A stretch of 64,000 bases of DNA, taken from positions 1,384,429,723 through 1,384,493,722 of the forward strand of contig OX336388.2 of assembly GCA_946902985.2 (NCBI GenBank). Direction: 5' to 3'. The stretch's first letter is position 1; every line of letters starts with the position of its first letter. The notes beneath the pieces are model-generated. The model did no database searches, was not told the origin of the DNA, and saw only the letters and a program-made list of their open reading frames with translations. The translations under genes and the position numbers were made by a program. Source of the stretch: Meconema thalassinum (Eukaryota; Arthropoda; Insecta; Orthoptera; Tettigoniidae). Positions 11,376 through 23,179 of this stretch are shown here, in pieces.

Positions 11376-11930
11376 CGGGGTTGAAATAATAATACAATTA
11401 TTATTATTATTATTATTGAAAGTAAACAACTCAAAGAAGACCAAACTAAACTGGCCAGAAGAAATTTAGGTGGACCTCCATTAAATCAATATCACAGATG
11501 ACATTATAGAAAATCGTGGATCTTTTGGTACAATAGTAGGTAAGCACAAATTCGTGAAGAAAACTTGAACGAAAACTGGTAGGAAGTGGTCCACAGAACA
11601 CAAGGTGCAACACAGTGCATTCATGAAGAGGTTTTGGGAGGATGCGAAGGCAAAAACTATCAAGCCAACTAACAAGTTCAAATGCACTCTTTCAATGGAC
11701 AAAACAAAGGAGAAGAATACGGGGTTTTAAGTCCCGGATAACACTACCGTTTCTTTATGTATTTATTATTAATTTGTGTTTATTTATTTATTTATTTATT
11801 CTTCTTTCTTCTTGAAGGATTAATTTTGTATAGGTACTTATTTTGTTAGTCATAGGACAGTTACAGTAAGATCGGGATGGTTTGGGGGTTTGGATATTGG
11901 CCTATTATAACTAACATTATCATTTTTTTA
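11376..11930. other. No gene; short ATT and TTTA repeats
   Basis: Holds (ATT)n at about 11395-11416 and (TTTA)n at 11755-11805. Nothing else recognised. Confidence 0.5.
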
Positions 11931-11933
11931 ATG

Positions 11934-12422
11934 TTATATTATTCTTCTTCTTTGTTCGATTTTGGCCAACTTTGGACCACGGGAAACAATTGACTTGCTG
12001 ATTAGCCCCTTTTTCTGCTCCCAGAAACTCTTCATCCTTTCACTGTGGATTCTCTTCCTTTCTTCCGACCAGATGTTCTTGGCTCTTCTCCTTTGCTTTT
12101 CCTGGAACCCCTTGAATGCATCAATCCTACCTCGAAACACCTCTCTATTCCAGATCTCATTTGGACTGACCCCAAATTCCTCCATATCCTTTCTTATTTC
12201 ATCTACCCATTTTGTAGTTGCTTTTATCTTGGTAATGTAACTAAAGATCGTCTTCGTTAGTCGACTATCGCTCATTCTCGTAAGGTGTCCATAGAACTTC
12301 AATCTTCTCTTCCGTTTGGTATCTGTGATTTTTTCTGCTTGTCCGTAGAGATCTTTGTTTCGCCTCTTCCGCCATGTACCATCATTTCTATTTTCGGGTC
12401 CTAAGATCTTCCTCAAGATTTT

Positions 12423-12467
<45 letters not shown>

Positions 12468-13205
12468 TCCAGTTCCTCTAATTCACCTTTCTTGTTGAGT
12501 ATTAAACATTCTGAACTATACAATCCCTCAGGCTTGACAACCGTGGTATAGTGTCTTATCTTCGCTCCGTAAGATATTGTTCTTTTGTTGTACCTATTCT
12601 GTACTAATTTAAAAGCTAATTCCACCTTTCTGATCCTCCCTTTATTTGCTGCATTATCCAGTCCATTAGGCTCGATCCATTCACCAAGATATTTAAACTT
12701 ATCCGACCTCTTGATCTTCCCATATTTTGTTTCTAAGTGCTTTTCGTTATCATGTTTGTATTCCATGTATTCTGTTTTTTCATACGAAATCCTGAGTCAC
12801 GTTTTACCTGCAATTTCGTGTAATTTTTCAAGCATTATTTTAATTTCTTCTTTATCTTCAGCTAGCAATGCCATATCATCCGCAAACGCTAAGCAATCAA
12901 CCTTCACACCTTGCTTCTTTGTACCTAATCATATTCCTTCTATCCCTTCTTCTCTCATGGCATTCCTCCATCTTCTCATTATTTTTTCCAGGACAACGTT
13001 AAACAGAATCGGTGAAAGCCCATCTCCTCGTCTGACTCCTGTCCGAATTTTAAAGGGCACCGAGATATCCCCCTGAAATTTAATTTTGGAATCAGTTTCT
13101 GTTAATGTTTGAATTATAATCGCCCTTGTTTTGCTATCAATTCCAAATTCTTCCAAAACATTGAATAGGGTTTTCCGGTCTATGGAGTCGTAGGCTTTTT
13201 TGAAG
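11934..13205 (-). pseudogene. Non-LTR retrotransposon reverse transcriptase (family II)
   Basis: On the minus strand, GVRRGDGLSPILFN (13156-12929) is followed by a FADDMA catalytic box (about 12870-12890). Next come KFKYLGEWIEPNG, RHYTTVVKPEGLYSSE (12766-12413) and a C-terminal segment with RRLKFYGHLTRM, WVDEIRKD (12416-11934). Family II recurs on the plus strand at 35395-36480. The 5' end stops in a TTTATTTA tract near 13205, before the fingers domain, so it is 5'-truncated. A (GAAA)n microsatellite at 12421-12464 has expanded inside the coding frame, turning the linker into KKERKKERKK, and breaks the frame. Confidence 0.88.
12421..12464. repeat. (CTTT)n microsatellite inside a reverse transcriptase
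   Basis: About eleven perfect TTTC units interrupt the coding frame of the family II element between the thumb and the C-terminal region. Confidence 0.9.
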
Positions 13206-13499
13206 TCTATTTATTTATTTATTTATTGTTTCTATTGGCTCTCTCTTACACTTATCCACATACGGGCTAATTGTAATTTCCCAACTGCACTCACGACTAT
13301 CCTCTGTACTACAGCAGAATCAATATTCTTGAAACTACTTAAGCTACAAAGGAACCCTTCTAACGTGAACCTCACCATAGACAGACTTATGAGACAAAAT
13401 GTATTGAGATTTGTGGGGGAGGATAAATTATGAGAATTCAGCGCGTGCATCCCCTTAGGCTGCTCCAAGTCTTACATCAAATGTACGTGCCTTATTACA

Positions 13500-13660
13500 A
13501 GGTATTGTTCTGACATTTGCCTGGGGTTGAAAATAAGAAAGCACGGAAAAACATTTCAAGGATTGCCGATGGTTGGGTTCAAACCCACTCGTCAACCGAG
13601 TTCAAAGATAGCTTGGCATCATCTCCACTGCGCCTTAGAGACCGTGGCCATCGCTCTTGG
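13500..13660 (-). repeat. tRNA-derived SINE body
   Basis: GACATTTGCCTGGGGTTGAA, a GCACGGAAAAAC block and TTGGGTTCAAACCCACTCG (B-box complement) followed by a CGTCAACCGAGTT anticodon-arm-like stretch. Confidence 0.55.
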
Positions 13661-14400
13661 TAGAACAAGACAAGTTAAAAAGCAAACATTTAGAAGCAAT
13701 TAGAGAAACATGAATGGAGCACTGCAAATTCCAGGCAATTACACTGAGTTTTCAACTAAAGTTAGAGCGTGTTTAATTATGTGGCTGACGTGAAAAAAAA
13801 ACAGCATTTACTCTCAGCTGGATACCTCAAGATGTGTTGTCTGACGGTAGGTATATGGCAGAGAGCTGTAGGGTATGTATACAGACTAAAGCACGTAAAA
13901 AGAAATATGGGCTGCTTTACTACGCTTGCTCCGGGCCATAGCGCAAATGTACGTGCTATTCACCACGGACTGACCAGAAATGATGATGGATTCTAGTGAG
14001 AGTTTACACGAACAGAATTTAAATACTAGACAGTTAAATCACATGCTCGTAGTATCGCATGCAAACGTCTCCCTTTGTAGAATCTACTTACTAGAGTGAA
14101 CTGGAAGAAAAATGACTGTGTTTAGAGTTCGACATGTTTTATTCAACTGACTTTTTGACGGGCAAGGTGAAATTGATACCTTATGATCTCACACACAATC
14201 TGGATATGATCTATAACGAATGGTCTGCGTTGTTCATCAGGAAGTTAATATATACACCAGGAAAAGGAAAAACCAAGATCTGAGAATCGCCTAATGTGGT
14301 CTCAAGGTACATATTGTGATACCAGATCCAAAAGTCCTGTGTTTGAATCTCAATTCTATCAAGAAATATATTTCTGAGGATTGTAAAAGGGTTACACTCA
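13661..14400. other. No recognised gene
   Basis: Only short frames without recognisable motifs; AT-rich. Confidence 0.45.
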
Positions 14401-14510
14401 TCCTCGTAAAGCAAAATTGAAAAGAGATGGCTTCGATTCCCACCTCAGCTGTCCTATAAGTGATTTTCCGTGGTTTCCCACCTAAACTCCAGAATAATTA
14501 TTATTATGAA
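14401..14510 (+). repeat. SINE fragment
   Basis: GGCTTCGATTCCCACCTCAG, then a GATTTTCCGTGGTTTCCCA body, as in other plus-strand SINE copies here. Confidence 0.5.
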
Positions 14511-15028
14511 CATTTTGGACTATTTCGATCTTTAATATTTGAGAAACAGCATTCAAGGGGACAACAACTGAAGCTTGATGTATGTTTCAGCCTTCTAATA
14601 AATTTACAGTTATAAAGTGGTTTCTGCAACTGATGTGGTATGTACACTCACTTTACATTAGACAGTACAACTTTACAGTAAGTGTCAATTTATTTTCAAT
14701 GTTGTTCGTAACAAAATTCGTGATTTAACGAACCTCCGATTAATACATTTGTTTGTCCAAAAGCTGTCATTCTCAACACTTGCTCAACAGTTCGCAAGTT
14801 TTTAAATCATCAACTTGCAGTAGAATGGCGTTGGCGATCGCTTCCCGCCTTCTGTAACAATAGGCGTGTACACAAGGGAATAATAATAACAATACTGATT
14901 TTTGACTTCTCTGGCAAGCAAATTAACATTGAAACATTGAATTTTAGTATTGTTTCTATTGATAATTCTTAATAATACTATGCCAATAAACACGGTTTAA
15001 AAAACAACTATTAAAATGTTCAATTATT

Positions 15029-15070
15029 GTATATGTTTCGGCTTGGAAATGAAGCCTTCTTTAGATAAAA
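15029..15070 (-). other. Degenerate hammerhead-like motif
   Basis: Minus strand reads CTAAAGAAGGCTTC...AAGCCGAAACATAT, the same layout as 25800-25831 but with a changed core G. Probably an inactive relic. Confidence 0.4.
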
Positions 15071-15072
15071 CA

Positions 15073-15411
15073 CATTAATCTTCAGACAACCTCATTCCTT
15101 ACCTGAAGCATTACGACATTCAAAATTACTAAAAAACACTGGCAAGGTGTTTTTGAGCTATTTTGATCTCCACATCATTAGGGTTTTACATTTTAGAACA
15201 TCATTTTAATGAGCTACACATAATTATAGGCTGGCACCTACGTATTTAACGCATTAAGTTACAGACAACCTCATTTCTCATCTGGATGACTACCTCATTC
15301 AAACTTACCACAAAACAAAGTCCACGTGTGTTATCGAGCTGTTTTGATAAGAGCAAGAATAGGTTTTTACATTTTAGAACTTTATGTTAATAAGCTACTC
15401 ATAATTATACA
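15073..15411. repeat. Two-copy direct repeat, about 178-bp period
   Basis: Segments from 15073 and 15252 share CAGACAACCTCATT, GAGCT-TTTTGAT, TTTACATTTTAGAAC and a CATAATTATA end. It looks like an old tandem duplication. Confidence 0.7.
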
Positions 15412-15421
15412 GGATCAAATC

Positions 15422-15575
15422 ATGGCGCTGTCAGTTGGCATTTGAGGGTGCACAAATGCTAGGGAGCGGTGTTAGTGGATTTACTGGTATGTTATAGATC
15501 CCCTTTGAGGCAAAATTCGACACCCCGGCGTTTCTCAAAGCCGCAGTAGTTTACAACCAATAACATTATTATTAT
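15422..15575 (+). repeat. tRNA-derived SINE (family with CCCCTTTGGGGC body)
   Basis: GTCAGTTGGCATTTGAGGGT, GATCCCCTTTGAGGC and CACCCCGGCGTTTCTC match the SINEs at 40997-41220 and 47680-47905. The tRNA head is missing. Confidence 0.65.
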
Positions 15576-16370
15576 TGCTTAATTATGCATATACATTTTA
15601 TCAAATACGGTGTATATATTATATTTTAATTCATTCTTTGTAAGGATATCCATTTATTTTAATAATTATTCCTAAGGTTTAATTATAGCAAATTTAATAT
15701 TCTTTGTAATCAGAAATTTATAGTTTTATCACAACGATATTTTAATTGCACTTTTAGCTGAAGAAGGCTATATTGTGTAGCCAAACCATGCGAAACAATT
15801 GAAGGGTCTGGCGAAAGATGGGGTAACTCCGTTTTACCAGTAATTTTTAGAGGAGACAAAAAACTGACTTTTTTTTTCATATAGCTTGAATAATTCTTCG
15901 AGATATGTTTTGAAGCGCTAAATTTATGGCGGTAATTCATGGCTACAATTTAAAATTTCAGACTAATTAATATTATTTATATTAATATAAATTTAAAATT
16001 GAGTTACATCCTTCTTGCACCAAAATATTAAAAATAATTTAAAGTACCGTATCTGAGAATGTCTCTTTATATAAAACAGTAACTTGTAAGATGATGAAGA
16101 GAATGTCAATTAAAGACTTTCACTCTTATAATACAAGTATACAAACAAAATAAAAACAAAAAAAATACCATAGTAAGTGGAATGTTTCATTTGAGAGGTG
16201 TCTTCGTCTTCTGCAAGGGAAATGGTTGTCTCGCCTGAGGTAGCGTACTCTCCAGGGCTTCATGGTTCCACATGTCACCAATTTAGTTTTTGCAGTTTTT
16301 AATAGCAACCGCGTACTGGAGGTGCTTCTCGATTGCCCGTTGCCCCAAATGCAAGAGGGAGAAAATATTT
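15576..16370. other. AT-rich, no gene seen
   Basis: Only short frames. Nothing recognised. Confidence 0.5.
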
Positions 16371-16373
16371 AAT

Positions 16374-17410
16374 CACATGTATTACCGTGAGTTTCTAGCG
16401 GATATACCTCATTCTTGTACCAAAAATGCAACTAATTGTAACGCACATTTAGGTGCAATATTGAGTTTTTCGTGAATTTGGGAGTTAACCCCCTCTTGCA
16501 CCAAACCTTTCTACTGAACAATTGATTAGATCTCAGCAATTCTTCTAGGTTTGTGCCGTGACTTGTGTGGGGCTTCACCTAGGACACCAAGCTGGCTCAT
16601 CGGCGGGCTCTTGGTGTTCCCGCCCGGACCCCCACATGTATTACCGTGAGTTTCTAGCGGATATACCTCATTCTTGTACCAAAAATGCAACTAATTGTAA
16701 CGCACAGTTAGGTGCAATATACAGTTTTTCGTGAATTTTGAAGTTAAGGGAGGTGGCGCGCAGTTCGTCACTCCTGTGGGGGTCCGGTCGGGGACACCAA
16801 GAGCCCGCCGATGAGCCAGCTTGGTGTCCTAGGCGAAACCCTGCACAAGACACGGCACAATCCTAGAAGAATTGCTGAGTTTTAATTCACTGGCCGTGAA
16901 AGCCAATATTCCATCTTTTTGGAAGCCTTCATAGGGAGGTTAAGGCTTCTTGAGCTTTTAGTTCTCGCAGCCAAGTGGTGCAGTTGCATCGAATATAAAG
17001 GGAGGTGGCGCGCAGTTCGTCACTCCTGTGGGGGTCCGGGTGGGGACACCAAGAGCCCGCCGATGAGCCAGCTTGGTGTCCTAGGCGAAACCCTGCACAA
17101 GACACGGCACAATCCTAGAAGAATTGCTGAGTTTTAATTCACTGGCCGTGAAAGCCAATATTCCATCTTTTTGGAAGCCTTCATAGGGAGGTTAAGGCTG
17201 CTTGAGCTTTTAGTTCTCGCAGTCAAGTGGTGCAGTTGCATCGAATATAAAGGGAGGTGGCGCGCAGTTCGTCACTCCTGTGGGGGTCCGGGTGGGGACA
17301 CCAAGAGCCCGCCGATGAGCCAGCTTGGTGTCCTAGGCGAAACCCCACACAAGACACGGCACAAACCAAGAAGAATTGCTGAGTTTTAATTCACCGGCCG
17401 TGAAAGCCAA
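16374..17410. repeat. Foldback element with duplicated spacer and 252-bp tandem repeat
   Basis: A segment of about 110 bp starting CACATGTATTACCGTGAG occurs at 16374 and again at 16633. Between the copies is one foldback arm (about 16535-16634: CTCAGCAATTCTTCTAGG through GGTGTTCCCGCCCGG). The complementary arm follows at about 16776-16885 and is then repeated at exactly 252-bp spacing; two identical-frame ATGs lie at 16919 and 17171, and a third partial unit ends at about 17410. Outer sequence TTCACTGGCCGTGAAAGCC matches the left flank of the foldback at 31189. It is a foldback or MITE-like element, not a gene. Confidence 0.75.
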
Positions 17411-18160
17411 TATATAATCTAATTGATTAGATGTTCAACAAGTGAATAGTTTTTCCTTAATTTGTTTTGATTGACGAAGTATTATGAAGAATTATCTATT
17501 AATCAATATGGTAATTATCATACATTCCCCTAACATAGTAAATGTTATTGCATTTAGTGTCCATTGTGTATTGATATAACAACCCCACTGTATATTATTG
17601 GTAAGAGAAATAATGTATCTCTTGAAAATTAATCGTTCTAGATAGTTATAGAACATTCATTTGTCTAGTTTTGGTAGAAGTTTACATCTCCTAATACCTC
17701 AGAAATAATGTCAGATTTATTTCAAGAACTAATGTTGCTCCTATCATGATTGCTATTAGATTAACAAGTAAATTCCTAAACCTATTTACTGGAAACGATG
17801 TTTCTATGGAGAAATAATACGCAATAAAAGTCCTGTAATATTTAAAACCATAAATAATTGAATGATTCCCTTATCTCGACATATGTAAACGATTTAATCA
17901 TTGATTACATTTCTGCTCTTTTTTAAGGTCGGAAGGGAACGTTTCAATTACGTCTATCAAGCAATGCATTAAAATAAAATACATTACATGGTATCACAGA
18001 GCGGAATTTATTTTAATACAATAATTAACTAGGTGTGACCAACATACACATTGTTCACCTGCCGAGACCACAATGCGACTCGTTCGTTCGTAATTTGTGC
18101 TCTGCTCAATAATATAGCAGCGCAGCTATCGTTTTAAGTATTTCTACCCACTTTTGTGCC
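17411..18160. other. AT-rich, no gene seen
   Basis: Very AT-rich; no frame or terminal repeat recognised. Confidence 0.5.
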
Positions 18161-18164
18161 AGAA

Positions 18165-18440
18165 TTTACGTGACCGGGAATGAGGTGAGATGAGTTTTCA
18201 ATGTGATAGTCTTTACAGACGGATGCTCTTCCTGACACTACCCCATTAGAGGAGATTTTGAATGAAACAAAATGAAACCTATCGGAAGAAATTAGCCCAT
18301 TAGGCCCATTACAAAGTACCTCAACGGAATTTGCCTGGAGTTGGAAAAGGAAACCACAGAAAACTGTTTCAAGGATGGCCAAAGGTGGTGTTCGAACGCA
18401 CTGGTCTTTTGAGTCGGCCATTATTCTGGCCCCATGGCCC
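18165..18440 (-). repeat. tRNA-derived SINE
   Basis: GGATGCTCTTCCTGACACTA, AATTTGCCTGGAGTTGG and GTTCGAACGCACTGG appear in the same order as in 49807-50148. Confidence 0.6.
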
Positions 18441-18504
18441 TGTGCCGTAGTGCGCCTAACTGCCTCGGTTGGTATAGCAGCACTCGCATGACTGTTCTTG
18501 GCAT

Positions 18505-18720
18505 TATGGGGCGTGGTGGCGAAGTAGTCAAGCTGTTGGCCTATCACAAAGTTGGACTGGGTTCGATTCCCGGTCAATGCATGGGAGATTTTCGAAGTGA
18601 AATGCCATGTCTTGTGGTTCGGATTCCACGTATAAAGGAGGTCCCGTTGCTCATATTCACAAGATTCACGGTCACGTAAAACTACAATCTCTCTTCCTTC
18701 CATCCTTCTTGGCAATATTG
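18505..18720 (+). repeat. tRNA-derived SINE head of a different family
   Basis: GGTGGCGAAGTAGTCAAGCT is A-box-like and GGGTTCGATTCCCGGTC is a strong B box 45-60 bp downstream. Poly-pyrimidine sequence follows. Flanking SINEs point the other way. Confidence 0.55.
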
Positions 18721-18825
18721 ATAGTGCGATGTGATATTTAGGTCGTTCCACATTTCTACTTAGTTTGTAATTGATCTGAAGCGGCAAACTGGCGGCTGAA
18801 ATATTTCTATTTGGACCATTAAAGT

Positions 18826-19470
18826 TGTTGTTGTTGATTCGTTTGTGGGCTTTGCGACATCGTGGCCATGTACTTGGGTGTGTAGATCTTAGTCTGATAT
18901 TCTGGGTGACTGTGGTATCTGTACTAGTGTGAGTATTTGTAATTGATTTATGATTTGGGTAGGTAGCGGCCGTGGCCTAACGTTAGATACCATTCCGGCA
19001 TTTGCCTGGATTAGAAGTGGGGAAACCACGGAAAACCACTTCCAGGATGGCTGAGGTAGAAATGGAACCCGCCTCTTCGCATTTTTGCCTCACAAGGCTG
19101 AGTGTACCCCATTTCAGCCCTCAGACCAGAATTACATTTCTTGGCAGAGCCGGGAATCAAACCTGGGCATCCACGGTGACAGCAATGAGTCTGATACCCT
19201 GTGTCATTGTGATGGCTGTAGTAGTGTGTGCATTTGTAATTGAGGTTAGAATTTGCAAACAGGTGGTCGTCCTTTACGTTAGGAACCACATAGTGGGAAA
19301 CCATGAAAATCCACAAGAAAGGGGGGAATCTAATCCATCCTTCACGAGACTGAGTATACTGTATATACCAATGAGATCCTTAGAGTATCTTCGAAGAGCC
19401 AGGAATCGAACAAAAGACATCTGGATCCAGAGTATCAATACATGCCACGAGACCATAAAGATGGGTAAGC
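18826..19470 (-). repeat. Two adjacent tRNA-derived SINE copies
   Basis: The first copy (18826-19190) starts with a GTT tail and contains CATGTACTTGGGTGTGTAG, ATTTGCCTGGATTAGAAG, GGAAAACCACTTCCAGGATG and ends with the head complement TTGGCAGAGCCGGGAATC. A second, poorer copy of the same parts follows to about 19470. Confidence 0.65.
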
Positions 19471-19539
19471 ATTGAAGTGCAAGAGTGTGGTGAACTTACT
19501 GCGTTGCCAACTAATTTTTTTCCAGTTTGTCATACATGG

Positions 19540-19595
19540 TGAGGGACAGATGACCTCACTGTTCCTCCCCTGAAAACAACAATAAACAACCTCAT
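19540..19595 (+). repeat. SINE 3' tail
   Basis: GACAGATGACCTCACTGTTC, then CCTGAAAACAACAATAAAC; same tail as 6985-7056. Confidence 0.5.
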
Positions 19596-19929
19596 ACGTG
19601 GTATAATTCCTCACTGTACCTCCATCCACAGTACAACCAGACAGGCAAAATGCCGGCATGTAACAGCTAGAAGTATCTGTAGAAGCTCGAAATAATAAAC
19701 CTCCTGAGTAGAAATCCTTGCAGCTCACCTTCTGTAAAAGCTTGACATCATTGGTAAGTGGAGAGGGCCGGTAGCTACCCGACTGTCATGCGGTGAGTGT
19801 CGAGTCTGATCCAAAGGAGAGGGCACGTTGCAGAAGGAAGGTGGTGCTTGTGACGCATGCACTAAATCATAAGGATAGGTAGTTCGTTTGTTGTCATTTT
19901 ATTGTTCCGTCTTACGGAAAGAATACATG

Positions 19930-20622
19930 ATGAAAAATAATAATTGTAAAACAAAAATACTGGAATGCAGCCGAAATTAATCAGAAACCTCTATGGACAT
20001 CAAATTGGCAGGTGAAAAGCTGAAGGAAGTAGGAGACTTCTGTTACTTAGGAAGCAAAATAACCAGTGATGGACGAAGCAAAGAGGATATAAAAAGTACG
20101 TTGGCTCAGGCAAGGAAAGCATTTCTACAAAAAAGGAATCTGTTGACATCGAATATAGATTTAGGTGTTAGGAAGTCATTTTTGAAAGCCTTTGTCTGGA
20201 GTGTGGCGCTCTATGGAAGTGAAACTTGGACTATTAGTGCAGCAGAAAAGAGGAGAATTGAAGCATTTGAAATGTGGTGTTACAGGAGAATGATGAAGAT
20301 CAGATGGGTAGATAGGGTTACAAACGAAGAGGTATTAAGGCGAGTGGGAGAGGAGAGAGGATTCTGGCGACTGCTAATGAAGAGAAGAGAAGAGCTAGGT
20401 TAGTAGATCACATACTAAGACACCCAGGAATAGCAAGCTTAGTTATGGAAGGAAGGGTTGAGGACAAGAACTGTAGGGGCAGACCAAGGTTAGAATATAT
20501 TAAACAGATTGCCTCGGATGTAGGGTGTGGTAGCTATGTAGAGATGAAACGATTAGCTCAGGACAGGGAGACATGGAGAGCTGCATCAAACCAGTCAAAA
20601 GAATGAAGACACAAACAACAAC
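19930..20622 (+). pseudogene. Non-LTR retrotransposon C-terminal region (family III)
   Basis: From 19993 the frame reads MDIKLAGEKLKEVGDFCYLG, SKITSDGRSKEDI, VWSVALYGSETWT and RIEAFEMWCYRRMMKIRW, the thumb and connection motifs of endonuclease-type non-LTR reverse transcriptases. A frameshift near 20397 moves the C-terminus to another frame (LVDHILRHPGIASLVMEGR, then GRPRLEYIKQI and DRETWRAASNQSKE). The 3' end has a CAA-type tail at about 20610. The catalytic domain is absent, so it is a 5'-truncated insertion. Related copies are at 48955-49288 (plus) and 57108-57635 (minus). Confidence 0.88.
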
Positions 20623-20981
20623 AGCCTACTTGTTATCGCTGTGCCACAGGTTTTAATCCTCTCAGGTGTGGTGGCCCTCAGTTAACTTAATTTTTAACCC
20701 AATACTTCCTACCTGTTGATCTTGAATCTACAGTGTGAAAATGTCCTGTTCATTTTGTAATATCTACCTCCCACGTAGATTCCACTGCCTCAGTTAATCA
20801 ACATCTATGATATTCAAGGGTATGACACTAATCAAATCTGCTAGATTCTGCACTAGAAATAGCAGCGTTTTGAGAATGTTGTTGCCAAGATTGTAATGAA
20901 GATCACAGAACTTGGCTGTGATGCGTCAACTGATCTCTCACTTGGTTGCTATCATCTCATCTTATTATATAATATGCTAAG

Positions 20982-21500
20982 ACTAAGGTGTATGTATCAC
21001 AAAACTCAAGCTTCTAAACCAGAGGGAGTTAGAAGGTGTGGTTTGTACCAAAATCTTCCAAATGGTCTCAATAGTACAGGAAAAATCTTGCATTTCTTGA
21101 AAAGTCAACAGAAATAATTTATTTGTTTATAAAGTGCTATTAAACAAATAAACAAGACGATAGCCCCTGCGAGAAATCTGTCGCGTACAGCCCGCAGAGC
21201 ACTAAACCGAGCGGGTAGTCTGTACACATGGGGACGCACACAGTCCATTATGCGAGAGTTCTCGCACGGGCCCGCTAGTATGTGAATAAATCACTAAGGT
21301 GTATGTTTCACAAGACTCAAGCTCCTAAACCAGAGGGAGTTAGAAGGTTTGAATTGTACCAACATCTTCTAAATCGTTTCCACAGTACAGTAAAAATATT
21401 GTATTTCTTGAAAAATCAAAGGAAATATATTTATTTGTTTATGAAGTTCGTTTAAACAAATAAACAAGACGATAGCCCCTGTCAGAGCTGTGTCGCCTGC
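20982..21500. repeat. Direct repeat, two copies of about 205 bp
   Basis: Copy 1 at 20982-21190 and copy 2 at 21293-21500 both run from ACTAAGGTGTATGT to AACAAGACGATAGCCCCTG, with about 100 bp between them. Each contains TTTATTTGTTTAT and its inverse. Confidence 0.8.
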
Positions 21501-21739
21501 GATCTGTTCATCATGTTTTGTTTGAATGTTACTATTGTTTAGAATCGCCACATCTATGAATGTCTTAGATATTATTTGTCGACAGGAACCAGAGCAGGTC
21601 AGTTGTGCACAAATGTCTCATCTGTCAGTACGGTGCGAACCTAATACAATGTACAGCTATAATTTTACAGTACCGTACATTCTCAGATTATTTCTAGTAT
21701 GGAACCTTGTCATCACTCCTTATTATTATAAATAAATAA

Positions 21740-22040
21740 CCCCTGGCACTACAGCCCATGAAAGGCCTAGGCCTACCGAGCGACCGCTGTCAAGCCATTT
21801 GGCCTGCAGATATTGGGGCGACGCGTGGTCAGCGCGTTGGGTCTTCTCGGCCGTTAATCTTGGTTTTGTGACCGGGACGCTGCCTCACTGTCAGACAGCT
21901 ACTCAATTGTCCTCACGAGGCTGAGTGCACCCCGTACCAGCCCTCACGTCAGATTCTAAAATCCCTGACAGAGCCGGGAATCGAACCCGGGGCCTCCAGG
22001 TGAGAGGCAGTCACGCCACTCCAACACCACGGGGTCGGCT
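21740..22040 (-). repeat. tRNA-derived SINE, near full length
   Basis: On the minus strand it starts GCCGACCCCGTGGTGTTGG (A-box region), then GGCCCCGGGTTCGATTCCCG (perfect B box) and the CTCTGTCAGGG body. It ends in GGCTGTAGTGCCAGGGG. The adjoining (TAA)n tract (22041-22122) lies on the head side, so it may mark the insertion site rather than the tail. Confidence 0.75.
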
Positions 22041-22058
22041 ATAATAATAATAATAATA

Positions 22059-22122
<64 letters not shown>
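22041..22122. repeat. (TAA)n microsatellite
   Basis: Near-perfect ATA/TAA repeat of about 80 bp. Confidence 0.95.
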
Positions 22123-22125
<3 letters not shown>

Positions 22126-23165
22126 GTCGGCATTTGGGCTTCAACTGCATATTTTGTCCTGTTTATTGAAGTTAGTTACCCCTTAACATGACGTGACGAC
22201 GACAAAGGACACCGAACCATATAAATATATAATATAGAGGAATTTTAATTATAACTTAAGGAATGTCCGGGTATTTATCATTTGTTATGTAATGAGCCTC
22301 ACGCCTGTCGCCGGATGTATTTTATTAGGTGACCGGTGAACTGCGTGCTTGAACTCAGTCCCGACATACTTCATTACAGCGCTAAAAGTTACGAGTCTAG
22401 TAAGTGTCAGATATTTGCATGCCAAGTCTGCTGTTACATATTTCATAAATAATGTACGCTATGTACGCTAACGTAATTCAAATCTGGTAGGCTTACCGAG
22501 TGCTTAGCTCAAGGTGTTCACAAATGACCACTATTTTATATGGCGCTAATCTGCATGTAATAACTAGAGTATGAATACAGTAACTCGATTACAGCAACGT
22601 CTGTAACGAGCAACTACATATCTTTAGCTGCAAACCGAACATAAAGAATATAGGTCATTGGTAAGATTTTCAATAATAGCTCTGTCATCCAAAGATTGTG
22701 CTGATGATCGGCAGGCGCTGTTATTGCACACTTGTAATTCTGTATGTGTTTAGAGGCTACCTAAGAGAAAATGCTATTCAGATCCTGGCTTTCAAACGAC
22801 AATATGAACATTTCTATTTCATCACGACTAATGAACATTCTAAGTGCTACAGAAAATTATTAAACTGAAATTGTTCGGTTGACATGTCAAAGGTTGGCAA
22901 TATGAAATTCTTGCTATCTTGAAACGGAAGGAAGTTAATTTTCTGGCACAGAGAGCACCTGGGGACATAAAGTGTTTTAATAACCTGCAAGCTGCTCCCA
23001 AGGACTGTAATAATATGCTAGATGCAAAAGGATACGTTGAAACTACGTCAGAAACTCGTTATTACAAGAGAGCTTATGAGTAAAGTCATAGTTGAGAAAA
23101 TATTGCAGTAAGCCCGCTTATATTCTGTAGCCTCGAGTGTATGAATGTGCTGTAAACTGGCTCTC
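22123..23165. other. No gene seen
   Basis: No long frame and no repeat that I can pair with another part of the window. Confidence 0.5.
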
Positions 23166-23179
23166 ACACATTTAGTCAG

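Noticed and set aside
16919..17389. Two nearly identical 72-codon frames
   Set aside because: They exist because the 252-bp repeat is a multiple of three; no start context or domain, and they lie in a foldback arm.
18134..18787. 217-codon minus-strand frame
   Set aside because: It runs through two SINE copies of opposite orientation; composition and motifs are those of SINEs.
21740..22040. tRNA gene (strong A and B boxes)
   Set aside because: The sequence continues into a SINE body and lacks a complete cloverleaf; the same holds for 9975, 18505, 23180, 37223 and 47680.
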